Shown: in pieces, positions 34,052-46,152 of the stretch
Layout of the letters: each line of letters starts with the position of its first letter
Position numbering within the stretch: the first letter of the stretch is position 1
The notes under the pieces: generated by a model
What the model saw: only the letters and a program-made list of their open reading frames with translations
What the model was told of the DNA's origin: nothing
Databases searched by the model: none
Assembly (NCBI GenBank): GCA_020137815.1
Contig: CM035358.1
Location: 2,407,321 to 2,471,320, forward strand
Origin: Hormiphora californensis
Taxonomy: Eukaryota > Ctenophora > Tentaculata > Cydippida > Pleurobrachiidae
DNA length: 64,000 nucleotides
Reading direction: 5' to 3'
Position numbers and translations under genes: made by a program

Positions 34052-37000
34052 GTAATCTCTAAGAAACTATCCCACTCTGACCTTCTTTATCTCTAAGAAA
34101 CTTTCCCACTTTGACCCTCCTTACAGTGGTCATCCGACATATTCCGACGTGAAATTCGACCTGAATCTCGACCTGGAATGAGGCGCGCATCAGAGAGATG
34201 TGCCGCAGTAAGCAAATGATGTCGCGCTTCAACTCTTCTCTCTCGTTAGTCTTTATGTCTCTCTCACTACGAATGCGCGCCTCATTCCAGGTCGAGATTC
34301 AGGTCGAATTTCACGTCGAGGTATGGCAATTATGTCGGATGACCACTGTTATCTTTAAGAAACTATCCCACTCTGACCTTCTTTATCTCTAACAAACTTT
34401 CCCACTTTGACCCTCCTTATCTCTAATGAACTTTCCCACTTTGACCCTCCTAATCTCTAAGAAACTTTCCCACTTTGAACCTCCTTATCTCTAATAAACT
34501 TTCCCACTTTGACCCTCCTTATCTTTAAGAAACTTTCCCACTTTGACCCTCCTAATCTCTAAGAAACTATCCCTCTTTGACCTTCCTTATCTTTAAGAAA
34601 CTTTCCCACTTTGACCTTCCTTATCTCTAAGAAACTTTCCCACTTTCACCCTCCTTATCTCTAAGAAACTTTCCCACTTTGACCCTCCTCATCTCTAAGA
34701 AACTTTCCCACATTGAACATCCTTATCTCTAAGAAACTTTCCCACTTTGACCCTCCTTATCTCTAAGAAACTTTCCCACTTTGACCCTCCTTATCTCTAA
34801 GAAACTTTCCCACTTTGACCCTCCTCATCTCTAAGAAACTTTCCCACATTGAACATCCTTATCTCTAAGAAACTTTCCCACTTTGACCCTCCTTATCTCT
34901 AAGAAACTTTCCCACTTTGACCTTCCTTATCTCTAAGAAACTTTCCCACTTTGACCCTCCTTATCTCTAAGAAACTTTCCCACATTGAACCTCCTTATCT
35001 CTAAGAAACTTTCCCACTTTGACCCTCCTTATCTCTAAGAAACTTTCCCACTTTGACCTTCCTTATCTTTAAGAAACTTTCCCACTTTCACCCTCCTTAT
35101 CTCTAAGAAACTTTCCCACTTTGACCCTCCTAATCTCTAAGAAACTTTCCCACTTTGACCCTCCTTATCTCTAAGAAACTTTCCCACTTTGACCTTCCTT
35201 ATCTTTAAGAAACTATCCCACTCTGACCTTCTTTATCTCTAACAAACTTTCCCACTTTGACCCTCCTTATCTCTAATGAACTTTCCCACTTTGACCCTCC
35301 TAATCTCTAAGAAACTTTCCCACTTTGAACCTCCTTATCTCTAATAAACTTTCCCACTTTGACCCTCCTTATCTTTAAGAAACTTTCCCACTTTGACCCT
35401 CCTAATCTCTAAGAAACTATCCCTCTTTGACCTTCCTTATCTTTAAGAAACTTTCCCACTTTGACCTTCCTTATCTCTAAGAAACTTTCCCACTTTCACC
35501 CTCCTTATCTCTAAGAAACTTTCCCACTTTGACCCTCCTCATCTCTAAGAAACTTTCCCACATTGAACATCCTTATCTCTAAGAAACTTTCCCACTTTGA
35601 CCCTCCTTATCTCTAAGAAACTTTCCCACTTTGACCCTCCTTATCTCTAAGAAACTTTCCCACTTTGACCCTCCTTATCTCTAAGAAACTTTCCCACTTT
35701 GACCCTCCTCATCTCTAAGAAACTTTCCCACATTGAACATCCTTATCTCTAAGAAACTTTCCCACTTTGACCCTCCTTATCTCTAAGAAACTTTCCCACT
35801 TTGACCTCCTTATCTCTAAGAAACTTTCCCACTTTGACCCTCCTTATCTCTAAGAAACTTTCCCACTTTGACCCTCCTTATCTCTAAGAAACTTTCCCAC
35901 ATTGAACCTCCTTATCTCTAAGAAACTTTCCCACTTTGACCCTCCTTATCTCTAAGAAACTTTCCCACTTTGACCTTCCTTATCTTTAAGAAGCTTTCCC
36001 ACTTTCACCCTCCTTATCTCTAAGAAACTTTCCCACTTTCACCCTCCTTATCTCTAAGAAACTTTCCCACTTTGACCCTCCTCATCTCTAAGAAACTTTC
36101 CCACATTGAACATCCTTATCTCTAAGAAACTTTCCCACTTTGACCCTCCTTATCTCTAAGAAACTTTCCCACTTTGACCCTCCTCATCTCTAAGAAACTT
36201 TCCCACATTGAACCTCCTTATCTCTAAGAAACTTTCCCACTTTGACCCTCCTTATCTCTAAGAAACTTTCCCACTTTGACCCTCCTCATCTCTAAGAAAC
36301 TTTCCCACATTGAACCTCCTTATCTCTAAGAAACTTTCCCACTTTGACCCTCCTTATCTCTAAGAAACTTTCCCACTTTGACCCTCCTTATCTCTAAGAA
36401 ACTTTCCCACTTTGACCCTCCTTATCTCTAAGAAACTTTCCCACTTTGACCCTCCTTATCTCTAAGAAACTTTCCCACTTTGACCCTCCTTATCTCTAAG
36501 AAAGTTTCCCACTTTGACCCTCCTTATCTCTAAGAAACTTTCCCACTTTGACCCTTCCTATCTCTAAGAAACTTTCCCACTTTGAACCTCCTTATCTCTA
36601 AGAAACTTTCCCACTTTGACCCTCCTTATCTCTAAGAAACCTCCTTATCTCTAAGAAACTTTCCCACTTTGACCCTCCTTATCTCTAAGAAACTTTCCCA
36701 CTTTGACCCTCCTTATCTCTAAGAAACTTTCCCACTTTGACCCTCCTTATCTCTAAGAAACTTTCCCACTTTGACCCTCCTCATCTCTAAGAAACTTTCC
36801 CACATTGAACCTCCTTATCTCTAAGAAACTTTCCCACTTTGACCCTCCTGATCTCTAAGAAACTTTCCCACTTTGACCTTCCTTATCTCTAAGAAACTTT
36901 CCCACTTTGACCCTCCTTATCTCTAAGAAACTTTCCCACATTGAACCTCCTTATCTCTAAGAAACTTTCCCACTTTGACCCTCCTTATCTCTAAGAAACT

Positions 37001-38748
37001 TTCCCACTTTGACCTTCCTTATCTCTAAGAAACTTTCCCACTTTCACCCTCCTTATCTCTAAGAAACTTTCCCACTTTCACCCTCCTTATCTCTAAGAAA
37101 CTTTCCCACTTTGACCCTCCTCATCTCTAAGAAACTTTCCCACATTGAACATCCTTATCTCTAAGAAACTTTCCCACTTTGACCCTCCTTATCTCTAAGA
37201 AACTTTCCCACTTTGACCCTCCTTATCTCTAAGAAACTTTCGCACTTTGAACCTCCATATCTCTAAGAAACTTTCCCACTTTGACCCTCCTTATCTCTAA
37301 GAAACTTTCCCACTTTGACCCTCCTTATCTCTAAGAAACTTTCCCACTTTGACCCTCCTTATCTCTAAGAAACTTTCCCACTTTGACCCTCCTTATCTCT
37401 AAGAAACTTTCCCACTTTGACCCTCCTTATCTCTAAGAAACTTTCCCACTTTGACCCTCCTTATCTCTAAGAAACTTTCCCACTTTGACCCTCCTTATCT
37501 CTAAGAAACTTTCCCACTTTGACCCTCCTTATCTCTAAGAAACTTTCCCACTTTGACCCTCCTTATCTCTAAGAAACTTTCCCACTTTGACCCTCCTTAT
37601 CTCTAAGAAACTTTCCCACTTTGACCCTCCTTATCTCTAAGAAACTTTCCCACTTTGACCCTCCTTATCTCTAAGAAACTTTCCCACTTTGACCCTCCTT
37701 ATCTCTAAGAAACTTTCCCACTTTGACCCTCCTTATCTCTAAGAAACTTTCCCACTTTGACCCTCCTTATCTCTAAGAAACTTTCCCACTTTGACCCTCC
37801 TTATCTCTAAGAAACTTTCCCACTTTGACCCTCCTTATCTCTAAGAAACTTTCCCACTTTGACCCTCCTTATCTCTAAGAAACTTTCCCACTTTGACCCT
37901 CCTTATCTCTAAGAAACTTTCCCACTTTGACCTCCTTATCTCTAAGAAACTTTCCCACTTTGACCCTCCTTATCTCTAAGAAACTTTCCCACTTTGACCC
38001 TCCTTATCTCTAAGAAACTTTCCCACTTTGACCTTCCTTATCTCTAAGAAACTTTCCCACTTTGACCCTCCTTATCTCTAAGAAACTTTCCCACTTTGAC
38101 CCTCCTTATCTCTAAGAAACTTTCCCACTTTGACCCTCCTTATCTCTAAGAAACTTTCCCACTTTGACCCTCCTCATCTCTAAGAAACTTTCCCACATTG
38201 AACCTCCTTATCTCTAAGAAACTTTCCCACTTTGACCCTCCTTATCTCTAAGAAACTTTCCCACTTTGACCCTCCTTATCTCTAAGAAACTTTCCCACTT
38301 TGACCCTCCTTATCTCTAAGAAACTTTCCCACATTGAACCTCCTTATCTCTAAGAAACTTTCCCACTTTGACCCTCCTCATCTCTAAGAAACTTTCCCAC
38401 ATTGAACATCCTTATCTCTAAGAAACTTTCCCACTTTGACCCTCCTTATCTCTAAGAAACTTTCCCACTTTGACCTTCCTTATCTCTAAGAAACTTTCCC
38501 ACTTTGACCCTCCTCATCTCTAAGAAACTTTCCCACTTTGAACCTCTTTATCTCTAAGAAACTTTCCCACTTTGACCCTCCTTATCTCTAAGAAACTTTC
38601 CCATTTTCAACCTCCTTATCTCTAATAAACTTTCCCCCTTTGACCCTCCTTATCTCTAAGAAACTTTCCCACTTTGACCCTCCTTATTTCTAAGATACTT
38701 TCCCACTTTGACCCTCCTTATCTCTAAGAAACTTTCCCACTTTGACAT
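34052..38748. repeat. 34-bp satellite array, roughly 130 copies
   Basis: Tandem copies of a 34-bp unit, consensus CTCTAAGAAACTTTCCCACT followed by TTGACCCTCCTTAT, run for about 4.7 kb between two convergent genes. Variants recur (ACATTGAACATCC, TTTCACCC, CTCATCTC). A block of divergent units starting at 34351 recurs at 35201, giving an 850-bp (25-unit) higher-order repeat. Units around 37260-37920 are almost identical to each other, the pattern expected for the youngest part. The array abuts a truncated GCTAAAAA element at its right edge. Confidence 0.97.
34124..34348. mobile_element. Harbinger-like MITE inside the satellite
   Basis: 225 bp with inverted ends CAGTGGTCATCCGACATA and TATGTCGGATGACCACTG. 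TTA lies on both sides (34121-34123 and 34349-34351). The matching satellite unit at about 35197 has a single TTA and no insert, giving an internal empty site. A 3-bp TWA duplication suggests a PIF/Harbinger-type element. Confidence 0.85.
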
Positions 38749-38751
38749 TTT

Positions 38752-38827
38752 TAAAAAAAGCTAAAAAAAAGCCAATGGTACCCTGATTTTGGCCGATGGC
38801 TTGGCTTTTTTAGGGCTGGACCCCCCC
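38752..38827. mobile_element. GCTAAAAA element, truncated copy C
   Basis: Only the right end remains: a GCTAAAAAAAA stretch, GGTACCCTGATTTTGGCCGA and TTTTTAGGGCTGGACCCCCC. It directly follows the satellite array. Confidence 0.75.
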
Positions 38828-38839
38828 TACCCAATAAAT

Positions 38840-38896
38840 CCGTCTGGCGCCGCGACCCCATCTGAGCGCAATCAAATGGGGTATGGCGCCGCCATA
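38840..38896. mobile_element. GGCGCC MITE, short copy
   Basis: CGTCTGGCGCCGCGACCCCA at one end and GGGTATGGCGCCGCCATA at the other form imperfect inverted repeats around a short centre. Related copies lie at about 41070-41125, 46853-47001, 51009-51078 and 57721-57797. Confidence 0.65.
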
Positions 38897-38898
38897 TA

Positions 38899-39760
38899 CA
38901 GTCGGACCCCGATTTAACGGCACCCTCGGGGGAAAGGGTTTTGTCCGTTAAATCGGGGTGTCCGTTAAATCGGGGTAGAGCATATTTGGCCCATAAAACC
39001 ATATTTTTGTCCAAAATGCTATACTAAAACACCTCTAAGTGTGAAATGCAATGTCCATGTATTAATTACATGATCATTTCTGATTAGAAAAAGAAAATAA
39101 TTGAAAATCTTTTTTAAAGTCATAAAAATTTTCTAAGGTACTATATCAACCACGTCTGAATCGTTTATCGAATCAGTGCATCTTATCGTATGTCTTGCTG
39201 CTAATTAGACGGTTAGAAACGAACCGATACGTGATACCATGCCAAATCGGGGCACTTTAAGCGGGGTGAGGAAGAATTCGAATTTCAAAATATATTTTTC
39301 TCTGAAAATTCATGGGGAGCACCGATCAAAGCATTGACAATCATTCTGTAAAATTTTGCAAAAAAAAAGTTATGAAAATTTTTCAAAGGTATATCAACCA
39401 CATCCGAATCGTGTTTCGAATCAGTGCACCTTATCGCACGCCCTGTCGCTAATTAGACGGTTCAAAACGAACCGATACGTGATCCCCATGGGACCAGTTT
39501 AACAAGCGTCAAAATTTCGATTCGATGGGATTCATGCGGATCACATATCTGTTCGTTTCGAACCGTCTAATTACCGGCAAGACATGCAACAAGATGCACC
39601 GATTCGAAACACGATTCGGAAGTGGTTGATACACGTTTGAAAAATTTTAAAAAAATTTTCAAAAATTTAAACAAAATTTCAAAAATTTTTGGGGGAAATT
39701 TATCCTGCCGTTAAATCGGGGTGCCGCTAAATCGGGGGCCGTTAAATCGGGGTCCGACTG
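38899..39760. mobile_element. pogo-like MITE, CAGTCGG family, 862-bp copy
   Basis: The longest family member here, with TA on both sides. Its terminal and internal motifs read GATTTAACGG and CCGTTAAATCGGGG. The interior has repeated AACCGATACGTGAT blocks and no transposase frame. Confidence 0.8.
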
Positions 39761-39994
39761 TATGGTCCCCAATCGACATCTATATAATCCCCCGATCAGT
39801 GCCCACCATTCACTCGTTTTTTGATCGACTATCCCATTCCATTTCCCACCCATTGATGATATCCCCAAACCCAACCTGCCAGTCTGATAGCCATGACAAT
39901 AACATCCGGTACATAACACACTCCCATATCTTCCAACATTATTAATTGGAACAGTATTAATTATCCATTTAGTTAGCAGTTTCTCTCTTTTCAG

Positions 39995-42900
39995 CTAGGA
40001 TAGGTCCGTTGGTTCGGGATACTCCTTGCTGTGACCCTTTGAAAACTCGGAGAGGAATCCACTTAGGGCCAAGAACACTATCCTCTCCATAGGTTCGTCT
40101 TTCCAACAATCACTTATCCACTTCCATAGCTCCTAAAGTTATGTATCATTAGTTAATTTGTTAATGAGTCGATCAATTAAATCTTGAATTTTAATCTTCA
40201 CTAATCTTCATCTAAATTCTTTAGATCTCTGGATAAAAATTTGGCAATGATAATGAAGGAACTGTGGAAATGACTCAAGGTTGGTACCTGATCGCTTGCC
40301 AGCGCTTTGTCTTGTGAGATCGACATTCTCACGTGTGTCAGTATGTACAGTCGGACCCCGATTAAACGGCCGTTAAATCGGGGTCCGACTGTAGTACTTT
40401 TATTACAACTACGGGGGGGGGGGGGGGTGGTCCAGCCCTAAAAAAGCTAAAGGTACCCTGATTTTTATTTGGTCGATGGCGTTTTTTTAGCTTTTTTTAG
40501 CATGTTTTAGCTTTTTTAGCCCCCATTTTCTGAAAAAGGGCACAAAAAACCTAAATAAAGCTAAAAAAGGTACCCTAATTTTGGCTGATGGCTTAACTTT
40601 TTTAGGGCTGGACCCCCCCCCCTACAACACAACAGTTACCTCCGGACAGACATCAGGTTTATCCAACCTTTCTCCGTTGTGAATCTTTGTGGCGAGTTCC
40701 TTGTTGGTTAGGGTAACAAAGGGCTGTGCTCCAAAGGAGAACACCTCCCAAACCTGGGAAATAGGTGTTGAAAATAGGGCTTCGTATCATCGCTAGGGGG
40801 GGGGGGGGGGCAATGCCCAATATCTTGTCGTTGTACGTACCAAGACTCCGAATCCCCAAATATCGTTAGCGGTGGTGTACCGGCCATATGTCAGGGCCTC
40901 TGGGGCCATCCATTTGATGGGCACCATACCACCTTCCTGTAACAGGGAGGGTTGTCTACATAACCTGCCAGGCATCGCGCTCACCCATTTTGACACAATG
41001 AGTGGTCACTAATGCCTGGCCACTGGTCATGCATCACGCTGACAGTCTACATGCATCAATAGAGCATTGTGACGGCGTGGCGCCGCCCTCAGATGAAAAC
41101 GGGGTATGGCACCGTCAGATAGAACTGCTAACAAATGCTCTATTTACCATAACAAACCTTTTTGTAATAGTTTTTGCCCTGCCCGGCGGTATCTCGAGAC
41201 ATTCCAAAGTCAGATAGTTTTACCACAAGGTTGTCGCCGACAAGGCAATTCCGGGCACTCACATCCCTATTAGAATAGTTGTTGTTACTCTACCCAAGAA
41301 TAAGGGGGTTGCTGTTACTCTACCCAACAATAGTCCTACCAGCCACCAGGTTAACGCAAGGGTATACCTGTGAACGAGATTATACCGGGGGGTAACCATG
41401 GTGACAAATACCTGTGAACGAGGCCTTTCTCTGAGAGATAGTCGAGGGCATCACAAGGCTGGACACACAGCCATGACAGTTGGGAGACAGACAGTCGGCC
41501 TTTGGGGTGCTCCTTGTTCGGTCCTGCAGTAGTGGGAGTTTTCTGGTGACACGCCAACCTGATCTGAGCCACACGCTCAGAGAATCAAAAAGGGGCCTGT
41601 TGACTGTTGAATAAGGTCCAGACCCCGATTTGATTCTCAAAGCGACAGTGCGCTCAGCAGACATGGGGTCGGCGGCGCCTAGACAGATCAAACGGGGTCT
41701 GTTTACACGATTCGACAAGCTTATAATGCCTAAAATCATCCCATACCTAACTTCATAACGAATGTGTTGAGGGGTCCATTGCTCATGACCTCCATCACGA
41801 TAAGAACAGGTAGAGCGGTACTACTGATTCCCAGGAACCTCACAATATTCTCATGACTCATCACACCCATTATACCCATCTCTTTCTCGAATTCCAGCAA
41901 TGGTCCAACTTCAAATGCTGAGGGGAAGTGGTTTTGAAAACTATAGCCGCTCCTCATTCATGAAGAAAGCTGATATGATTGATTATACCCATCAAGTCCC
42001 GAAAAAGTGACAGATATAGGGAGAGAGAATTGATTAAAAACCATAAAAGGTCCTTACAATCATGCTCCTTGATAGTTTTCACTGCCACGGTCCGTATTAT
42101 CCCAGTTGAATCTGGCATAGTTCCAAGGTATACTGCTCCAAAATTCCCCATCCCAATCTGCTCTTTTATCATTAAACTGGACCGCTGGATCTCCCATCGA
42201 GCATACTTCGTACTAATCTGAGATAGTAATTAGTTCTCCAGACGATATATATGTATTTCATTTCAAATAATAATTTAGCACTGGTGCGAACACCATGGTT
42301 TCTTTCGGGTGGCGCCAGACAAATGGAAATTTCCTGCCCCCCCCCCTTTATGAAAACACCTACTGCTTCTTCATCAAAACACCTACTGCTCCTTCATCAA
42401 AACACCTACTGCTCCTTCATCAAAACATCTACTGATCAATGCTCCTTCATCAAAAAACCTACTCGATCTAGAATGGTAGAAACACTGTTCATGGCAGCAT
42501 CTAGGGGTGATGTATGTGTAGGGTGTGCTCCTTGTTCCTCTTCATACTCGTTGTTCGATCTCATCATCAATTCCCGGTGGGCATTGATTCTCTGGCTCTG
42601 TGGAAATAACATTCGGTATATGATACAGTCAGACCAAAAAATATTTTTCTCTAAGCATCCCGGTAAATCTTATTGAGAAAGTTATACTCAACAAGGTAAA
42701 TCAGGGTTCGACTGTACACATCTTCACCCAAGTCCCAAAACAAATAAATTGTGATTGAGAGCTGCAGTGAGTAGTGAAACATTGATTTATATCAATCGCG
42801 TACTCTAATAAGGCGTTTTCGCTCTTTCCTCTTTTTCACAAGGACCACAACTACGGCTGCTAGGATACCAATTGAAATGAGACTACCCAACACTGCTCCG

Positions 42901-45900
42901 ATGTACTCTCCTACCCTGAAAGATTCATTTATTCAACTACAGTCGGACCCCAATTTACCGGGATCCTCGGGGGAAGCCATTTTCCCGGTAAATCGGGGTG
43001 ATGCATTTTTGACCCCTAATACATAGATCTAATTTTCACGCTGCAGTTTCAACGACACACTAAGCTTTGCTTAGCTATTACACTGCTCTCATGTATTCTC
43101 CTACACTGAAAGATTCATTGATTTAACTACAGTCGGACCCCGATTTACCGGGATCCTCGGGGGAAGCCATTTTGCCCGGTAAATCGGGGTGCCCGGTATA
43201 TCGGGGTAGAGCATATTTGACCCATAAATCCTACTTTTGTCCAAAATTCTATACCAAGACACCTCTAACTGTATAGTATACATTTATTGATGACAATATG
43301 ATCATTGCTTCTGTCATTAGAAATAGAAAATTTAAAAAATTCAAAAAAAATTGTAAAAACTTTTTCTAAGGTAAACCACCCTGACCGAGTCCGAATCATG
43401 TTTTGAATCGGTGCATCTTATCGCATGTCCTGCTGCTAATTAGGCGGTTCGAAACGAACCGATACGTGATCCCCATTAGACCTAGCGAATTGCAAATGCA
43501 AGTTTACCAACCGGCCGAACTTCGAAAATTTTCCAAAAAAATCGGGGGAAAGAAATCCTCCCGGTAAATCGGGGTTCCGGTAAATCGGGGCCCGGTAAAT
43601 CGGGGTCCGACTGTACATATATCAAAAATTTTCAAATCATTCTTTTCCGTTGAATGATATTCAAAATAGGATTGGAAGAATATTACAATTTGAATTCTAC
43701 CTGTTTCTAGCTTTAATAGTAACTTTCGCCTTTGTTTTCTCTTGATCTTTATGGTGACTTTCAACGTAACATGTGAAAATGTATATCCCCTCCTGAAATG
43801 ATAAGGCGTTACAAATTTGGGAACTGATATCAGTTTCCAGCTCCCAGTTTCACATCGAAGTGATGATACTACGCACAGCGCTTAGACTTTCAATGCAATT
43901 CACATGGAAATTCGGTCACGTAATCGTGGATGACGCACACAGCATGGTTCATCAGGAGTCTCCCAGCTGGAAACTGGTGTCTGTTTCCAACTTGGCATAT
44001 GCGCTGCAGACCCCTAGTGCACACGTTTCCCAATTTTATTGGGGACTGCAGCGTAGGCCAAGTTTCCGACCTGGCCTAGTTTCCAATTTGTAACTAGAGC
44101 GTAACTGTATAGCTGATAGCTGGCCAATGCTCTGACAGAGCTGATAGCTGTCTGACGGCGCCAGTTAATTTTCATACCATTTCCGTTGTGTTGACGGTTA
44201 ATACTTGTCCGTAGTTTCCCTTGGGGTGTGATTCGCTAATGTTCTTCACCGAGCACCCTCCATCGTTTAGTGGCACATTACACTTGTTACCCACGGCGTT
44301 ATCCCAACTCACTATGCTGTGCGCTGTTAACTCATCTTTCTGTTTTAAGTAGAATTCTTTGGTTGGTGGTTTTAGGTATTCGCACACATTTTTTGTACCA
44401 TAAAAAACAAAATTGAATTTCGTAAGTTTCTCCGGGCTCCCTTACCTTTCGTTTGAACCAACGCAATCGTTCGTTTACATTTGTATTAACAGTATTATAT
44501 CCCAGAGTCTCCTCATCCTGGACACGACATGTCAACTCAGCGAGATTTCCAATAAAGTGTGTGCTTTCCTCGGGGTCCAGATACACCGGATGTATCCGAT
44601 ACACCGTTTGTGGATGTGTCAATTTTTCTGATAGAATGGTCAGGTTTCCTGAAATATATCGTGAGTTGATCAAGGAATTTATAAGCATGACTCGACTAGG
44701 CCTATCGAATACCCTAAGGCCTAGTCGAGACTCATTTTCTTGTAAACAATACAAAAACTCGTGGCTATTTCATCTCCGTGCTAACACTCCCTGCCTGTCA
44801 GAGGATTTACCTGTCAGAGCATTGGCCTGAGTACAGTACACTGTACACGCCTTGCTCCTGACTTACCTTGTTACTCAACAAGACTTACCATAGTGTAGTC
44901 GACACCAGGCGTTCACTCCATGATGTAGGGTATAGTTTTTTATAAATTCCAGTTGCATATGCGGCCCGTCCGCGTCCTCAACAAACTTAGAACTGGACAG
45001 GTCAGCTGTAAAGTTCCTACCATTGTCACTTAGGATGATATCTGTAAAAGAGGTATTTTACAGGATGTCGTAGCATAAAATATTAACTAATTAATTAGTT
45101 GATCTAGCAGTTGGTATAAACTTCTACCAAAGTTGAACGTGGGAACACGAGAAATGCCCAGAACTAAATTTTCCAGTGCATGGTGACAATTAATTATGTA
45201 ATTAATAATTACATGATCCCTTACCAATGATGGTGTTATCATTCTTCATCAGAGAATTTAAGTGCTCAGCACATTCACCCTGTTTCTTTTTGTTTACTGT
45301 GCAATTAAACTTCTCCGGTAACCCTTCTGACTTATTCTGGGGACGGCAAATATATTGAGTAACATTTTCCCAGTATGACACGATTTGTTGAGTAAGGGGT
45401 AAGAGTGGGAGAGGTGAGGTTGCGTGAGTGGCGCTATTCGCTCAACCCTATCTCCCCCTTACTCAACAAAACACGATCGTCTTTCCCAAGAAGGTTCAGT
45501 ACACATTGAGAAAGTTAATGATGCAGTCGGACCCCGATTTACCGTGATGCTCGGGGGAAACGGTTTTACTCGGCAAATCGGGGTCCGACTATAAGCTCCT
45601 AAAAAGTAATGGAAAAGAACAATATTCATCAACCTCATGTCCTATGTTGGCATATGTAATCGTCAAGCCGTTGCTTATCGTAGTTGTTTCTGACGAATCA
45701 CAAATTTGATCAGGAGGTTTTGTGGCAGTACTATAATACTCTCTCGCTGGTTGGACAGTTGCATTCTCTGATTGGACAGTTGCATTCTCTGATTGGACAG
45801 TTGTACTCTCTGATTGGACAGTTGTATTCTCTGGTTGGACAGTTGTATTCTCTAATCGGACAATTGCATTCTCTGATTGGACAATTGCATTCTCTGATTG

Positions 45901-45948
45901 GACAGTGAATCGGAGAAGTAGGAGACAACACAACACAAAGAGGACCAT
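39995..45948 (-). CDS. Receptor tyrosine kinase with Ig-like ectodomain
   Basis: Fifteen exons: 45948-45634, 45336-45225, 45041-44889, 44648-44446, 44339-44178, 43792-43701, 42915-42804, 42597-42463, 42217-42058, 41917-41747, 41523-41412, 41266-41158, 40936-40841, 40753-40640 and 40132-39995. All phases agree; total 727 residues. A signal peptide ([18 protein letters not shown]) is followed by heptad repeats of the ENATVQS type. Cys-bearing ectodomain exons and one Ig-like region ([23 protein letters not shown]) follow. The transmembrane segment is [20 protein letters not shown] at about 352-371, then KKRKERKR. The kinase has [39 protein letters not shown], a YY activation-loop pair (GKNYYKK) and [10 protein letters not shown], so it should be active. 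It ends soon after the kinase (PEPTDLS). Animal receptor kinases signal at the plasma membrane; the ligand is unknown, and I cannot assign a vertebrate family. Several introns carry MITEs. Confidence 0.88.
40348..40391. mobile_element. pogo-like MITE, minimal 44-bp copy
   Basis: Only the two terminal inverted repeats remain, back to back (GATTAAACGG then CCGTTAAATC), with TA on both sides. It lies in the last intron of the receptor kinase. Confidence 0.75.
40413..40622. mobile_element. GCTAAAAA element, short copy D
   Basis: About 210 bp with poly-G/poly-C ends, GGTCCAGCCCTAAAAAAGC at the left and the complementary end at the right. The tRNA-like core present in copies A and B is missing. 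It sits in the last receptor kinase intron. Confidence 0.75.
42626..42717. mobile_element. pogo-like MITE, divergent copy
   Basis: Starts CAGTCAGACC and ends GGTTCGACTG with flanking TA. An internal CCGGTAAATC motif relates it to the family. Confidence 0.55.
42940..43613. mobile_element. pogo-like MITEs, one truncated and one 484-bp copy
   Basis: A 5' end starting at 42940 is followed by a full copy at 43130-43613. Both read GATTTACCGGG or AATTTACCGGG and share GATCCTCGGGGGAAGCCATT. The two starts are part of a local tandem duplication that also copied the edge of the transmembrane exon. Confidence 0.75.
43809..44093. mobile_element. MITE with GTTACAAATTTGG ends in a receptor kinase intron
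   Basis: GTTACAAATTTGGGAACTG at the left and TAGTTTCCAATTTGTAAC at the right form inverted ends. GTTTCCAACTTGG-like motifs recur inside. The plus-strand frame across it looks accidental. Confidence 0.6.
45524..45591. mobile_element. pogo-like MITE, short decayed copy
   Basis: CAGTCGGACCCCGATTTACC opens it and CAAATCGGGGTCCGACTA closes it. It lies just downstream of the receptor kinase first-exon donor. Confidence 0.65.
45740..45903 (-). repeat. 21-bp coding minisatellite in receptor kinase exon 1
   Basis: About seven 21-bp units encode N(A/T)(I/T)VQSE-type heptads right after the signal peptide. Several units create N-x-T glycosylation sequons (ENTT, ENAT). Confidence 0.85.
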
Positions 45949-46021
45949 TTTGAGAAACGAAGAATAATTATTGGTATTTGGTGTATGGAATGTGCCCAAT
46001 TTTGGTACTCAGAGAACAGTT

Positions 46022-46152
46022 TGCCACTAGTCCTAGCAGGAACCGGCCGAATCAGTAAATACTGGTCCCTGATTGGCTGATAACCAGTCACGTGACCTAA
46101 ATAACGAGTTCTGGTTGGTTGTTTACTTGTGTCGGTCGGTTCCTGGCCACTA
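46022..46152. mobile_element. hAT-like MITE just upstream of the receptor kinase
   Basis: The element body is about 46037-46145, same family as the LKB1 intron copy, in opposite orientation. GCCACTA flanks the right end and lies a few bases outside the left end, so the target duplication is imperfect. It lies within about 200 bp of the start codon. Confidence 0.7.

Noticed and set aside
34052-38748. Possible CRISPR-like array
   Set aside because: There are no unique spacers; it is a head-to-tail 34-bp satellite in a eukaryotic genome.
38751-39919. Open frames inside the pogo-like and GCTAAAAA elements
   Set aside because: No transposase motifs; the frames follow repeat structure and differ between copies.
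40793-42172. Several separate small kinase genes
   Set aside because: The pieces are consecutive exons of one receptor kinase; phases match across all junctions.
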